Shown here: positions 9,796-24,700 of the stretch, in pieces
Layout: every line of letters starts with the position of its first letter
Numbering within the stretch: position 1 is the stretch's first letter
Assembly (NCBI GenBank): GCA_003116975.1
Contig: BGKB01000004.1
Location: forward strand, 310,001 to 374,000
Origin: Aurantiochytrium sp. KH105
Taxonomy: Eukaryota; Sar; Bigyra; Thraustochytrida; Thraustochytriidae
Reading direction: 5' to 3'
Length of the DNA: 64,000 bases
Position numbers and translations under genes: made by a program
Notes under the pieces: generated by a model
The model's database searches: none
The model's input: only the letters and a program-made list of their open reading frames with translations
Told to the model about the DNA's origin: nothing

Positions 9796-12700
9796 TCATA
9801 GAAAATCTTCCGCGAGTTGCGTCTTGATCTGGCTCGAGATGATCTGCCCGACTTCTTTATAAAGCTCCGCGCTCGCTTCTGTCCTGTTACTTATTTGAGT
9901 GAAAGTTCGGTCAAGGTCCCCGAAATTGGCATGATGAACATGTCCTCGTCTACCAGCGCCGTTTGCTATGAGCTGCAGAGTTGGGTAGTCAGCGTCAGGG
10001 CCAAAACCCACAATATGTGCTTCAAAGCCCCTGGTAGGACCGAAGTTCCGAGCAATCTGATCGAGTGTTGACGATGCCTGATCAGCATCCCAAGCCTGTC
10101 CATCTGTCATCATCACAACACACGGTGTTCCTGCCTGTGGATTATTTCGAATGACTTGTTGTGCTGCTTGCATCGCTGGAGAGAAGGCCGTGCCACCGCC
10201 AGATTGTGGGCCAAGTCGCAACACAGTCACGGGTTGAGCTTCCAAAATCAGCGAAGCCTCATCATCAAATTGAATGACGGAGATGAGGTCATTGAGTTTT
10301 TGATTCGAGATGCGTCGTTGTTTAAATTTTTCGACGCAGTTGCCCAGCTCCTGCCAGGGCGCACCAAACATGCTTCCGCTTTGATCGAGCACAAACACAA
10401 AGTGAAGCTGTGGCACCGTCTTCGGATCCGACATTGCCACCTTAGATAGCCAAGTTCGTCGTGGAAGGCTAGAGCCTCCTCCTGCTTGCGATTGAGCTTC
10501 ATGTCGAGATTCTGCACTTTCCTTTTGCAGCTCTTGCATCTTTGTGTACATCTGCTTCGTCGCTTCCGCATTGCAATCTCCCAAAATGGTGACCACATCG
10601 TTCCGCAAGTTGTGGTCGAATGCCGCTTGAATGTCATTTCGCGACTGAGCGCTGGCATCAGCCCGATCATCCCAAAATGCCCGCTGCGACGAAGTCGGGG
10701 ACGAAAAGTCTGCACCGTGACAAGGAGCGTCCGTAATGAGGATCATGAACTTTGCCACCGCAAAGTTCTTTTCCCAGTCTGAAATTTCAGCTGCCATACG
10801 GAGAGCACGTGCAGAATCCTCCGCAACATCGTGGCCGCCATAAGCTGCGAATTCACGGCCATTCTCCAATGTGTTCATAATCTTCGCTGTGTCTTGCGTG
10901 AAGTATGTGAGTTCACCGTCTCCGACCTGAGCCGAAAAGAGTCCAACCGTGTCGTCGTGGAAAGCGTTCACAGAAACGTAAATGTCGATGTCCCAACCAT
11001 ACTCGTCCTTGATACGTTGCTTGATGGACGTCTCTCCTTCTAACATGGCAATGAGCTGGTGCTTGATGCTCGGTAAATGTGCACTCATACTACCTGTGCA
11101 GTCGATGACGAATGAAAGAGCAACAGCGACCTCGTCCGGGGAATTTCCTTGAACGAGCTTTGCGTCTCGCTCCAGCTTGAGCTTTTCCTGCAAGTCTGCC
11201 CATCGATGCCCCCCAAGAATGCTCTCTACGCCACCCAGATCCCGGCCAACGTCATTCTCCAGACTCTCCATCTTCTCTGCGTCGCCAGCATCCGTCACAA
11301 AAAGATGCCGTAGACCTTGGCCCAGCGACCCAGGAATTGCGGCCATCACAGCTTCCGGGTAGCAGTCTTCAACAGCAAAGTCGTCCACACCGATGCTGAG
11401 CGACACACAGCGAATGCCTGCATCTTGCGCGTTGCCAATCTCTTCGCGTAAGTTCTTGGGACTTGAGCTTCGCCCGTCCGTAAGAACAAGCATGAGCTTT
11501 TCGTTGCGCGCATTCGCCGACAAGAGACTTGACGCGGTCCGAACCGCCTCAGCGTCCTCGGTGGCAGTATTGCTTGAGCTCAACGAAACCTGCGCCAGCA
11601 AGGCAAGAACCGTTTCTGCCCCCCATGGCTCGTCAGGGCTCTTGACAATACGAACAGTTCTGCCAAAAGTAACCACGCTGAAGCTGTCAATGCCAATCTC
11701 GTCCAGCGCAAATCCTAGAAGAAGCAAGCTTTGCACTGCACAATCGAGCAGGTGCCCGTGCATACTCTGCGAGACATCCAGAACCAGGCAAATGTCGTAG
11801 CACCGTTTTCCGCCGGCTGTCTTGGCGCTGAAGATCTTCTTGTACTCAAATTTGGTCACGATCGCCTTAATAAGACCGGGGGTGTGGAATTGCGCGCCGC
11901 GCATGCTTGGCCGCTTCCGTGTATAGCGATTGTAAGGGAGAACCACATCCGCAAGAACGTCCGCCAAATCGTCCACGCCCCCAGCAAGGCTCTGGCGAAG
12001 CTTTCGCAGATCCCCGCGCGCGCTTTCGACGCATGAAGAAAGGTTGCGCTGCGTCTCCTCGAGTTCTCTGCGACGAAATTCTAGATTTGCGTTTAGAATG
12101 GTGTCCGTGTCAGCTTGCATGGCAGATGAATGCATGTCCGCCGGCAGATCTCGCTTCTCTGAGTTGAACATGAAGAGATTTTTCTGTGTCCGAGCGGCAT
12201 CCAAGCTCTTCTCGAGAGTGAGAGGCTCGCATCGAATGTGATGAAGCACGTCGCTGCTCAGCATCGACTCCGTCATGGCTTCCGGATGATGGGTGCCTCG
12301 TTGTGTCGGATTCGTTTCTGCTGCAGAACCTGCTGAGCCAGTCAAGATGGCAACGAGTTCTGTCAAACAGCGGAGACTTGCTTCCAGCAACCCAGTCTTG
12401 TTGTTGCCAATGATATCATCCTGGGGAGCTGGGAAATACAGTCGATCGGAAAGCATTTCAAGCGCACGAAACGCGTCCAGATCTCTTGCTTGCGTCGTTG
12501 GGGTCGCGTGCAGTACTGCAAATTTCAAATTAAAGTCCGCTCGCAGTCTAGGAATCTCGGCATGGCTGATATCGTTAGAAAGACCATCGGTGATGAGAAT
12601 CATCACGCGTTGCTCTGCATCCGTTTGAGTCGGTCGCCCACCAAAGACCCTCTCGGCCACAGTGCGCGCGCAGCTCCCAATCTTGCTGCTCTCATTGAAA

Positions 12701-15700
12701 GTAAGACCAGAGATCACCATGTCGCCAACACGAGTATCAAATGGTTCGTCAAGCTCTTTGAGAAGCCTGCAGGTGTTGGGATCGCCAATCGCAGCGACTG
12801 CAAAGCGCTGCTCAAGCTTTCGAAGCACCTCAAGCATAAAGACCAGCGTCTCCATGACCTGTGACCGAATCTGTGTCATCGAACCGCTGTTGTCGACAAG
12901 CACGACAATCTCTACCGGACGAAACGATTTCGTGCTTGAATCCGCCTGACCTCGTAGTTGCGCCAAAGCTTCAGAGACCATTCCTCCAAGAGCACTGCTT
13001 CGAACAAGTCTGGAAAAGGTCCACGACCGCTCTCGTTCAGAGACCCCCATAAACTCATCCCGATACTCTTTCGGGATTTTCATCAATTGGCCGTCAACCA
13101 GATCGGCAGGGTTCATTTCTTCGTAAATCTTGCCAAGGTCCTTCTGCGCTGCTTCTTTGAGAAGCTTCTCAACGCTGTCCGCGTCGAGCCGTGCACTAAT
13201 GTTAGACTTCTGCATCTCCTTCTTCGCTCGCGCACGCTGTTCCAGAGACAAATTTTGTGATTCACTGCCCATGGCACCTTCTTGAGGGCTGAAGATGTCG
13301 GGCACAGTTTGTATCGCGCCATTCGATCCAGTAGCCACAGGTGCAATTCCGCCAGCACGGTAATAACTATTGCCTTGTCGCATTCCGGACGGATCTCGCG
13401 GTTTGAGGCCGTTGGCGATGCGCTGCTGCGAGCCTTTGCTCGACGAACTTGAAGAGTTCTTCCCAATCCCTGCATTTGAATTGTTCTTTGCAAATGAGCT
13501 TCGCTGTTGCCCAACAGCACCAACACTGAAGTAGTTCGGAGGTGTGTACCCGTTTTGTCCGACCGCAGGGGAGAATGATGTGTCGCTCTGAAGCGATTGG
13601 TAAGACTCGGTAAAAGTTGTTGCAGGCTGAGAGCTTGCCTTTCGCGGAACAAAAAAGTCGTGTTCTTCTTCAAAGCTTCTCTGCACATCTTCAAGCGGCA
13701 CCGCAAACTCACTATGACGCCGCACTGCAGTTGGTTCCCACTTTTGCAGCAGCTCCAGCAAGCTCTTGGCAGACATGGAGTCGGACGAAGGGCTTCCTTC
13801 AGGCAAACGGAGCGCGTACATGCAGCGCTGAAAGTCTTGGATTGTAAGCGCTGCAACGGCGGCTTGTCCGATCGCAATACCACCTTGCGCCTGCAACCAG
13901 ATGCTCTTCGTGGTTTGTGACGACAACAACTGAAGTCCAGTCCAAACGAGGTCGTCAGTCGCCGCGGGGGCATTCCCTTCACTGCGTCGCACTCGATCGA
14001 TCTGCTGATAGGCCAACAGCCACTGTTGTGCTCCCTCGCGAATCCGCAATAAATCGTGCAAGACATCAGCACTACTGCCTCGTGCATCGTCAGTCTGAAC
14101 GCTTCTGCAAAGAAACGCATAAGCCTTCTTCGCGTTCTCGATCAGTAATTTAGCCTCATTCAAATCATCAGAGGAAGACCTGCCCCCCTGGGCTGATTCT
14201 TTTCTGTCAAAGTCCTTTTGAAATGCTTCAGGAATGGTCAAAGCGCACGGAAACTTATTAGACGAAGATTTAAGACCCACACAAAGCTTTCTGGGTTCAG
14301 AAATCTCCGGGTCGACTGCTGTTCCTGTCGATCCCACATCCAAAAGTTCAGCAATACGATCTGCACAGCGATCAGCATCGTCGCTGCCTTCTCGCGCTGA
14401 TTTTGTTGACGTCGCTGTTGTCGGAAGCAAGGCAATGTCTGGTCTGAGTCGGTCAAATCCACCTGCCGAATGGGCTTGCACGAGGCCGACTCCTACTAGA
14501 AAGAACGACAAGTCATTCGACACTGAGTCAGACGCTTGAGTGAGAGAAAGACCGAAAGCCAGCGTACTCAGCCTTGACAGGGACTTTTGAAGGTCCTTGT
14601 CAAAGGCTCCAATGACCTGCAAGAGTCCATCAAATGCCTCTGCAGAAAGATTGCCGCTATCTTCAGCGTCCGCGAGCTTCTGTGCCACTGAGTTCGACAG
14701 ATTCAAAGCAGCTTGCAGCTCCGGAGCGTACTTGAGGAGACCTTCCGAGCGAGTCACCTGACCCAAACGGTCTCCGTGATCACCGTCCAACACTCCGACA
14801 AGCTCACGGAACGCCTGCTCGCCCTTTGCAGCCAAAAGGCGTACTGCGCTTCTGGCCAAATGCAAATCGTCCTGTGCGCTTGTATCTGGCGTACTCTCAG
14901 GTCGAAGTGCACTCAAGAGCTCCTTGAAAGTGGAAAGAACACTGCTGCATGACGGTAAAAGACTTTCGTACTTTTCAAGAAAGTTTTGCAGCTCGCCGAT
15001 AGACCGTACGCGAGTCCCCTCCACCACGCCCCCCTTGATGAATGCAGCACGGCTCTTCACTGATGACTTGATTGACTTGTCCACTTTTGAGAGCTTCACG
15101 ACCTCAATGAAAGACTCCAACACCTTTAGTGCTTGCTTTGGTGCCAATACGGACTTGACAGCCTCAAGGCGCTTCTGCTGTTGCTCAGATGCCTCACCGG
15201 CTTGCTGCAAGCAGAACTCTGCAAATGCGAAGTTTGAGTCGTGTCTTCCTTCATGGAGCAAACGCACCGCCTTTATGAATTCATGGGGATTGGCGGCACT
15301 TGAGCCAGGCGCACATTGTGCACTGAAGACAACACTCCTAGCTTTGGTCACTGACTCTTGCCATTTCTCTCGTCTTTCACGTTGCCTACGCTGCCGCAGC
15401 ATCTCGAGACGATCCATCACGAAATCCTCCCCAGATAGACTGTCAAGATCAAACGATTTGTCGTCAGACAGGAGAGCTTTCTCTACAGCATCTTTCGTAC
15501 AATCCGCAAGTTCCGCGAGCTTCTTTAAAATGCTGTGAGCGTTCAGTGCTGCCTCTTCGTCGGCTGGAAGCTCAGCGTCTCCCGCCTCAGCAGGCGAGGC
15601 AGGTGGTGTTGAAGTGCTGGGAGCAGGAGGCACAGGGGGTTGCTCAGCGCTTCTTGCAGGAAGTCCATGCATCTTCCCTTTGTGAAGCTGCTTCTTGAGC

Positions 15701-18700
15701 GTCTTCAAGCGCTTGTATACTTTCAAGAGCACTTCATCTTTTTGGAATGGCTCATAATCATTTTCGGAAAGCAAAGCCTTCTCGACGTTTTTCTCATTGC
15801 GCTCTGCTTTCCCTCTTGACACGAGCAACTCTCCGTGGAGGACGAATCGCGCGAGCAAAACGCCCCTTTCCACAGGACTTAAACCTTGAGTGAATAGCCT
15901 TGCGAGGCTGCGCTCCTTTTCTTTGAGAACCAACTGACGCACGGTTTCGGGGTTTGCATGTGTAGGCTCCAAAATCAATTCAAGAAACCCGAGACGATCG
16001 GCATCGGGCAGCGAACCATGCAAGAGCTCCTCTAGGTCCTTCACAGAAACGAAGTGTTTGCAAACATTGCTAATCGTCTCGTAGACCCATTCGCCTCGCG
16101 AGTTCCGAATCGCTGCTTCGATCAGACGCTTCTGTACTCGCCTCCTCTCGTCGCCAGACTTTGACAAGCAAAAATCAACCAGTGTTTGTGAAAAGCTCGG
16201 GTTGACAGAGTCCCAGCAACTCTTGCTTGCACGCTGCACCGTCAGCGCGGCACGTAGAATGTCGGTGCTCTCAATAGGTCGGTCTTTTGATGTCTCCGCC
16301 AGCTTGAGCCACGAAGCGAAGAGTGGCCGCCCAATGTAACAACCTGAGTTGAGATCTCCAAAAATAGATTCGACCAATCCGCGCGGAGTAGTGTCTTCTT
16401 CAATTAGCGCACCGGTCGCGAAGCGCTTCCAAAGATAGGGCACCGGGCTTCCCATTGAGCCCTTGTCCTCCACAAATAGCTGATCGATCGAGAGGAGCCG
16501 AGCCACATCCACGCGAGGCTCGTTTCCCGCATCTTGCAGGTTGAATTTGGTGAACAAAATGGCCCACGCACTGAATCCGCTTATTGTCTTCTCGACGTGT
16601 TTGGTGATGAATAGAACGGCATCATCAATTGACGGACCCTCGAGAGACTCCCGCATGAGCGCAAGAACGTCCGTGAAGGAAGCTGACGCGTCCCGCACGC
16701 ACACACGGAAAACGAGTTCCGCCACCAGTTCCGGGACGGAACCCTCCATGCGGATCCGATCGATGAGCTCTGGCCGCGGAATGCCCAGATCACTCGCGCT
16801 GAAACCCTTGATCATCGCTGAGGTTTTCCGCTCATCTACGCGCACATCCAGCAATAGGCCATGCGAAACCCCAGTGCACACATCGCCATCCGGTCCAAAG
16901 AAAGCCTCGGAGTCAGCGGTAAAACGAGCGAGGACAAGACAAAGCTGCTCAGGCAGTTTAGACTTCTTCTCCTCCTTCTCACTCTCATTTTCGCTCTGCG
17001 ATTCTGCTGCTGCGGTGTCGAGCTCCAGCTTCAGCTCCCAAGCAGCGCCCTTCTTGATGCCTCCGCGAGCTTGAAAGGGTCCAAACGCTACCGAACTCTC
17101 GGTTTCAGCTTTGTCGGATTGCCTCATCCTGAGAGACGGACTGTTGACCTCGCAATTCTTCTGCAGAATGGTTACGTCCTTGCGTTGGTATGTCAGGTCG
17201 CTGCTGCGCGACTCATTGAAGACTCCGAACGAAGCTGTGACTTCCTGACCAGCCACAGCAGCCTTCACCCTTGCCGAAGTGACCTCTCTTCTGCTGCCTG
17301 ACTTAGAATAGAAGAAGCTGAGCTTTGGCACGGCGAGATGAACCTTGATCCCTCGGCGGCCATTTGCCCGAACAAAAAACGGACGATCTGGACAGCCTTC
17401 GCTCCAGAATGGCACCGTTAGCTCCGCCTGAAAGTCACGCTTTGTCAATGATGCAACATGTACCTGCGTTTCGATATTTACTGGCGATTTCTCCTTGCCT
17501 CCAAATATGACTTCTGGCAGCTTGCTGACACTGCCACCGTCGTGCACCGTAGATCTGACGTGACCGATGTTCTCCACGGCCACCGAATGATAATGTAAAG
17601 CGTCAGGACGAATATTTTCCAGCGAAAACTGAAGGCCTTCGACAGGCCGGAAAACCTCCACCTTACAGGGCCCAATCTTTCCTTCGAGGATGATTTCCAT
17701 ATCTCCCTGGCCCAAAGCTTTGATTAAAAGCTTGCCTTGCGGAGTGCAAGGCTGATTTTCTGTGCCATGAGAGACGAGCAGCAACCGAATGTACCCAGAT
17801 GTTTTTGCGGCAACCTGCAAGTGACTTGTCACTGCAACAAACGCAAAGTCGCGCTTGAAGGTCTCTCCGGCGTCATCAAGGACGACGTCAAGCCCAAGAC
17901 TGAGCGCACTGTAATTGCGTACCTCCAGGAACGCTTCACTGGTCTGGCCTGGTGCAATATGTGGAAACGTAACCTTGGAAGTTGCCACAGCACGTCCCAG
18001 TGGCACCTCGACATCGTACTTGACAGATCTGCTGTTGATGTTCACAGATTCGACACTCACCACAGCAAATGCTGCATCGGGGGCGTCCGTGGCGGGCACA
18101 AGCTTCAATTCTCCAGGAGAAATGGGCAGGTTACTAGTCTGCTTTGACGCGTCTGAGGCAAGAAGGAGCTTGACCCTTTCCTCTCCATTATTCTGGATTT
18201 GCAACGTATTCGCTCCCCAGACATCTTGAAACCAAAGCTTCCCGCTGAGATTCCAGGTCGCACCGGGTGCACTCTTTGGATCCATGCAGAGATGTGAAGG
18301 CAGGCAGATTGGATTTGATGGGAAATTCTGCATCTCTCCTTGGGTCTCTCCCATCGTGGCAATTGCAAAGCAGGGTAGAAGAAGCCGACCCTGTACCGGC
18401 ACATAAGACACCACGTCTTGACCAGCGCAGACCACCAATGAACCTGCAAGCGTTCGGCCCCGCAACGTGCTCACACGGACGTGGAGTTCAGTCGACGACT
18501 TCTCTTCACTCGATTGACCATCAATCCAGAATTGAACTTCGTCAGCAAAGGTCGACGACGAGTCGCTTGAGCCGCAAGAAAGCTGCATCCTCGCTGATGT
18601 GTTAGAGGGCTGAACCGCCACTTTAAGGAAGACAGGTGTCCGACTCAGATTGCGCAGCTTGAGGGTTTTGTACTCCCACAGCGGCTCAATCGTAGCCACG

Positions 18701-21700
18701 AGGTCGTCGAAATTAACGACCGCGGGCGTAAACTCGATTACTTGCTCTTCGATGGTCGCCGCGAAATGGACGAGGTGTTCATCGCTAGATACCGTCGTCT
18801 CGTCGTCCGCATCGGTTTTGTGAATCTCCAAGCGAGCACCAAACGAGTATTCACCGAGGCACGCTCCACAGTCTAGGAAGCACTGCACAACTGCCTGTTG
18901 ATATTTTCGAATGATGATCTTATCCTCAGGCTCGAAGCGTAAAGGCATGTTGAGTGCGGGACCGCGTTTAGAAGATTCCGGACTCGTAGATTGTTCCAGC
19001 GAAAATAAAATGCGGACGTCGCTGGAGGTCGTGTTCTCAAGCATGAGATGCACCACTGCAGATGTATCCGCTTGAACTACAGTGCCAAAGTTCACTCTGC
19101 TCGTTGAGGAAGAGAAGCCCAACTCAGTTTCTGTGTGCTTGATGCCGATGCGACAAAGCGCCATATCTGACATCGAATCTGCACCTTCGAAAACTCCAAA
19201 GCGCTCTGCAGAAGACAGTTGCACGGAAACCTTAGCAGTCTTCTTCTCAATATCAGATGCGGCCGAGAGGAGTTTAAGACGCTGGTCTTGCATGTCGAGC
19301 GTCATGGTCACACTTTGGCACGCTTTACGAAGCTGCCATGTGGTCAAATGCTGATGGTCTTGACCATCTTTGCTGGAACTGCGATTTCCGAAGAGGAAAG
19401 CTCCTTTGACATTGCTCAAACACTGGCGCGCCTGCTCCACGTCCTCTTCTTGGAGACGCTTCGCAAAGACATACGCCCGAAGAGTATACGCGGCCAAACT
19501 TGAGATCTGGCGCATAAGGCTCTCGTGGGCTGCAAAAATTGTCGTTGCACGCAAAATTTCGTTGTCAGCAAATCTCTCCACGATTTGTTGCTGATTTTGG
19601 ATCCTGGGCCTCGAGAGAACCCACGACCAGCCAAGATCCTCTTGATAAGACTCTGCGGCGCTTTGCGCAAGACTTCGAAGGAGGCGATCGCCATCCGATT
19701 TACATTTTTGGAGTGCAAGTTGGGTCCACTTCTTGACAAGGAGTCCCAAAACCTCCTCTGCGCTTTCAAAGATGGTGTCAGACGCACCAGATGCTGCTCG
19801 CAACCCCAGATCGTCAATAGCCTCCTTGAGCTCATTCCGCTGCGTGCACACATCTTCACGCCATCTGGCAAGCATAGTCAAAGCTAATTTGGCTTTCTCG
19901 ACTGATTCAGGCGTTCTGAGGATCCTATCAATGTCTGTGTCACGCTTATTCTCCAGGGCTCGTGTTGCTTCCTCTTTGCTTACCACAGGAGGACCGACGC
20001 CGCAGTTTATGTGAGTAGGTTCACACCGTCTCCACTCAGACCGAGCTCTATCGAGTTCCTTGAGACGCTTGGTGATTGACTTGCTCGACATCTTCGGCTT
20101 CGTTGTCCCGGAAAAGGTGTTCTTCATCCTTTTAACTCCTTGCCAGAGTGTACCGAGTCCCGAGTCGGATGGCTTCTCCTTCCTCTCGAGAGTCAGGAAA
20201 GAACTCGAAAAGCTGAGGGCGAAAGAATTTGGGTCCTCAGACTTTGCCCCGGGTCGCCCTTTGCCTGAGTACGACATTTTAAACCCTACAGAAAGGAAGT
20301 CCGAGACATCGATCAAAAGCTCTACGGGTGATGCAATTCCGTGTAAGTCAAACGTCTCGTCGTGCAGAGGCTTCGGCTCAGAACTGCCTTTTGCCACGGC
20401 TGCATTCGAGGCGTCGGGATCTTCACCGGCTTCATTTGCGTCCGGGGCGCCTTTCTCTTCCTTCGTCTTTGCCTTCTCGTAGACTTTGAGCGTGAGCCTT
20501 GAGGGAAGCTTCCCTGAAGAGAACGTCGGGAGTTTGATGAGCCACCCTTTCTTGGATTCCTTCTTGAGTTTCCAATCGTCATGTTTAACGCGGAATTTGG
20601 CATCCTTTGCAACCACCCAAAGTTCTGAAGTTGCATTTTTGAAAAAATGACCAATCTTTTCGCGCCTCGAGTTCGCGTCGTCGAGCTTCAGGCGTTCTGC
20701 AAGCTTATTTTCAGGAAGCAACTTTTCCTTCGCAGCGTAATGACAGGCGAGAGTGGCCAAGAGTTCGTCTTCAGTGGAGTCAATCTTCTCACCCGTTGCT
20801 TCCCATGTTTGCTTTCTCCTTTTGAACTTCTCCAGAGCGCGTTCGCGTCCCTTTTGGGCGTCTTCGATGATCTTCAGATGACCCGCTAGCTTTTTCTGAA
20901 AGTTTTCCTTCGCAAGATCAACTTCCAACTCCTTTTCTTGAGACAGAGCCGCATTGAGTTTCTCTATCTCGCTTTCGATTCCTGGTTCTCCGGGATAGTG
21001 ACCGTGCGAATCGTTAATGGACTTCAACTTTATAATTGCAGCCTGCATCATCGACGAGCGCCGAGCGACAGAGTGCTCGAGAACACGGTTTAAGTTTTTC
21101 TTCACCGTGGTACTAATGCCCTCGGATGTAGGTGCCTGAAGCACACCGAGAGTGTTCTCGCAGACGTCAGCAAAGTCTTTCACGACGTCTGAGATACCAA
21201 AAGGAAGTTCATCATCGATATCACCGAGCAGCGAGACGTGAATAGCTGCAAAACAATCATGGGCGGCAGAAGCGAGCAAGTTGACGGCTCCATCGTGAGT
21301 TATCGCTTGGACAGGTGCATTTTTCACCTGAGGTTGCTTCACCAAGGCTCGCTGAAAGAAATCTTCGAGCCAGGCACACGTGTACAGTAATGCTTCACGT
21401 GCAAACAAGAAAACACCACGTCGCAGGCTCTGCACTCGCAACCTATCCGATGTCGCGCAGCACATTTCCAAGATCTCTGACGTTCTAGCGCTGAGTCGAT
21501 GAGCAAGCTTGACGGTCTCACTAGGCTTATTCTCAAAATCGCCCGTCCATCTCTTGGCTTCCTTGACAGTAGCTTCAAAGGCTGATAGCAACAAGTTATG
21601 CTCCGGGAACGTCTCCGCTAACCTAACCGAGCGCGAAGAGTCGAAAATGTAACGCTTGAAATGCTTGGCAACGTAAGCAAGGGCCAACGAGGTTTGCTTG

Positions 21701-24700
21701 TACGTGTCAAGACCCTTTTGAAGTGATCGAGACAGTTGAAAGCTACTGCTGGGAACCTTAAACGCCGTGCAAGCGACAGAGCGGTTAATGCTCCAAACGA
21801 GGACCGAGTCAATCTGATTGGAGAGAAGCGCCGATGTTTTGACGACTCGAGTAGCCCAATCGAGCTTAACGAAGTAAGTGTCCCCGCTTCGCTTGAGCCG
21901 ACTTTCGAAGTCCGCGATGATAAGGCCAGCTTGTTCGCTTTGGCTTGCCTTCGTCATGGCCGCACCCTGCAAGAGTGCGTATGCGAGCTGATTGACGAAG
22001 GCACTCGCATCCCTAAGAATCTCGTTCAAGGAATCGCTGCGAACGATTTCTTGTGCCCGCGACAGCTCATCGGAAGCATGAAGCACCTCCTGACCTGCTT
22101 TCACTACATCCGGCATTGCGCCATCACTCTGGCACATCCTCTCGAGTTCACGGAGGGACACCTTTGCGAAAGTCATACTCTTGCGCGCACAGTCAATGTC
22201 CGATGCAATGGGCGACGACTCCACAGAATCAAAGAGCCTTGTGCGGTTCTCCCAGTTCTGCTTTTGGTTTTTTGCATGTTCGGAGGGCTCTGAGCCGTGC
22301 TTGCCAGTGCACTCGCAAAGTAAACTGTATGTTTCGAGCTGAAACTTCGGCAGGTCTTCGAGACGTGCCACTTGTCCAGGCCCAGAATCTTGAATGGCTC
22401 GTTTCGTCAGTCGAAGAGCCTTTCTTATGACTCCGCGGCACTCAGCATCGCCTCCCAGCACTCTATCTGCGTCCTCCCCAAGCTCGTCTAGGGCATTGAT
22501 CGCCATGCTATGCTTTTCTGGCTCGAACATGCAGGCATCCGCAGTCATATATGCCTCCAGAAGCAAGCCTGTCACAGCGTCCTTCTTCCCCTTAGGAACC
22601 ACCGAACACAACTCCAAGAGGCAGAGCGGAAGGGCGCCAGGAATGCTTGGATGGACGCTGCCGGGGAGAGCTTGGCGCAGAAGCTGCTTGAGGCCTGCAG
22701 AGTAAGCTGTTGCTCGCCGCACTCCATCAAACTCTTCGAAAATTCCTTGCTCCTGAAAGTGGTAAGCATCGTAAGAGCTTGCAAGCCGAAAGAAGTCGAG
22801 GTGCATAACGTTAAGGCGTATCGTCGAAAGCTCGACAAGCTCATGATGGGATTGGACAACCTTTCGGAGCGCGTTGTCGCATAAACGCTGAAGAGGGTGC
22901 GTGTTCTGGTCATCTAAAACTCCTTCCTCGCTTGCATCAAGAGCCTCACGCAGGTACCCGACTGAGTCCTCCGTCCCGGGAAGAGCATACCCACCTGGCG
23001 GCTGCAGAATATCCGAAAGCGCTTTCAGCACATCTTTTCGCCCGTCGCCAGAATCTTTCCTCCCGATTTGGGCCAAATAAAAAACACGTGCCCACCCACG
23101 GCAGTCTGCCGCTAGTTTCTCGAATTCGACGTCAAGCAGCTCTGTGTTTGGCGCAGACCTCTTACCTTCAGAGACTAAAGTTTCCTCATTGACATAGGTG
23201 TCACGCTGCGCGAAGGCCTTCTGAAGCTCGCCACCGGCCTTCTTCATATATTTTTCTGTCGTGCCGTCACGCAAACGAGGAGGAAGCTCTCTCATAAATG
23301 CGTGGTCCTTGCGTGAGGCTTCACGCGTAAATTCGACTCGACGCTTCAGGTGAGAAATTTCCCGCTCGAATTCCGCCAACCGAGTATCGTCGATGTTATT
23401 TTCCGGCTCAAGCTGACGCAGCATCTCCTCCAGGCGCACATTGCCCCATGAATCAGACAACTGGGTGTACATCAGTTCGTGAAGCCTGCTCGTCAGGTTT
23501 TGTCGCGCCTTGTGATTCTTGCCTTGTGCGCTCAGCTCTTGGGGTTTGTCAACGAAAGTTGAGCTTGCACTGGGCGTACTTCTATGGAGTGGTGCTGCCT
23601 CAAGCCTCTTAAGAGCACCTTGAAACACCCATGACGTGTCCTTCATGCCAAGAGCGTCAAGCAGTTTGCGTGCTGGTTTGACGACCGTCTTCTGAAAATT
23701 TCCAGTCACGGGCAATTGTGCTGTCCAAATCCCACTCGAATCCTTCTTGAAGTAGTCAAGAACAACTTCGACGATGCTCTTAAAGGTATGCGCTGTTCCT
23801 TGCCCAATCTTCCGGCTTTGTGTGGAGAGAGAATTTGAAATCTCGTTTCGCAAGAGTGCCATGAAACACTCTCCTGCAAAGTTTTGCAAGTCCTGGTAGA
23901 GCTGAGCCGCTGCCTGCTTTGCTCGAGCGGTCGGGTCGTCCGCGGTGTTCTGCAGAGTTTGGAGAATCAACTCACCGGTGAGCATCCGTTTGGTGAGCTG
24001 GGAACCTGACAAGTTCTTGATCCTTGCCAGAATCTCAGTTGCGGCGTTTGCAGAGAGGCCTTTCGCAAACTTTAGAACTTCTTTTGCAACATCAATGGAT
24101 TCTTCAGAAGGCAGTACCTCCGATACGTAATACTCCACGGCCTCTACATAATTGCTCAAGTCCTTCCCCCTTTCAAGTTTAAGCATGAAATCTTCGACTC
24201 GAAAGATGCTTCGACGCACCCTGCTAGTAAGAGCCGAGGCTTCATCTGTTGCCCGAACTTCAGCTCGAGCAGGCAGCTCTTGCACAAAACTTGCTGTTTC
24301 GGTATCCATGAGATCCGTGAGAATAGGCTGCTCGAGCTTCCCATCGGTGGAAAGGAGTGCCTTTGCTCGAAGTAGAGTATCCAGAATGTTGGAGATGCCT
24401 TCGGTCTCGGAGTTTCCTCGAGGCAGACGATGGATTTGAGGAGTGACCAACCCGCGACTGTTTATTGCCGAACGACATATGTTCTCACGCTCATCTTCGT
24501 ATGCATAGTCTCTGGATCTTTCAGGAAGGAGACAAGTGGTATGGCCTTCCCAAAAAACGATGGCAAATGCCGATGGACCTGAAGGGTCAAGTGGGTCGAC
24601 AATAAGTACGACACAGGCATCAGAGGTATCGCATAAGGGCAGAGAAACAGATGAGGGGAGGAGGCGGTTCTGGATGCACACCTTCGCGCGATCGAGAATC

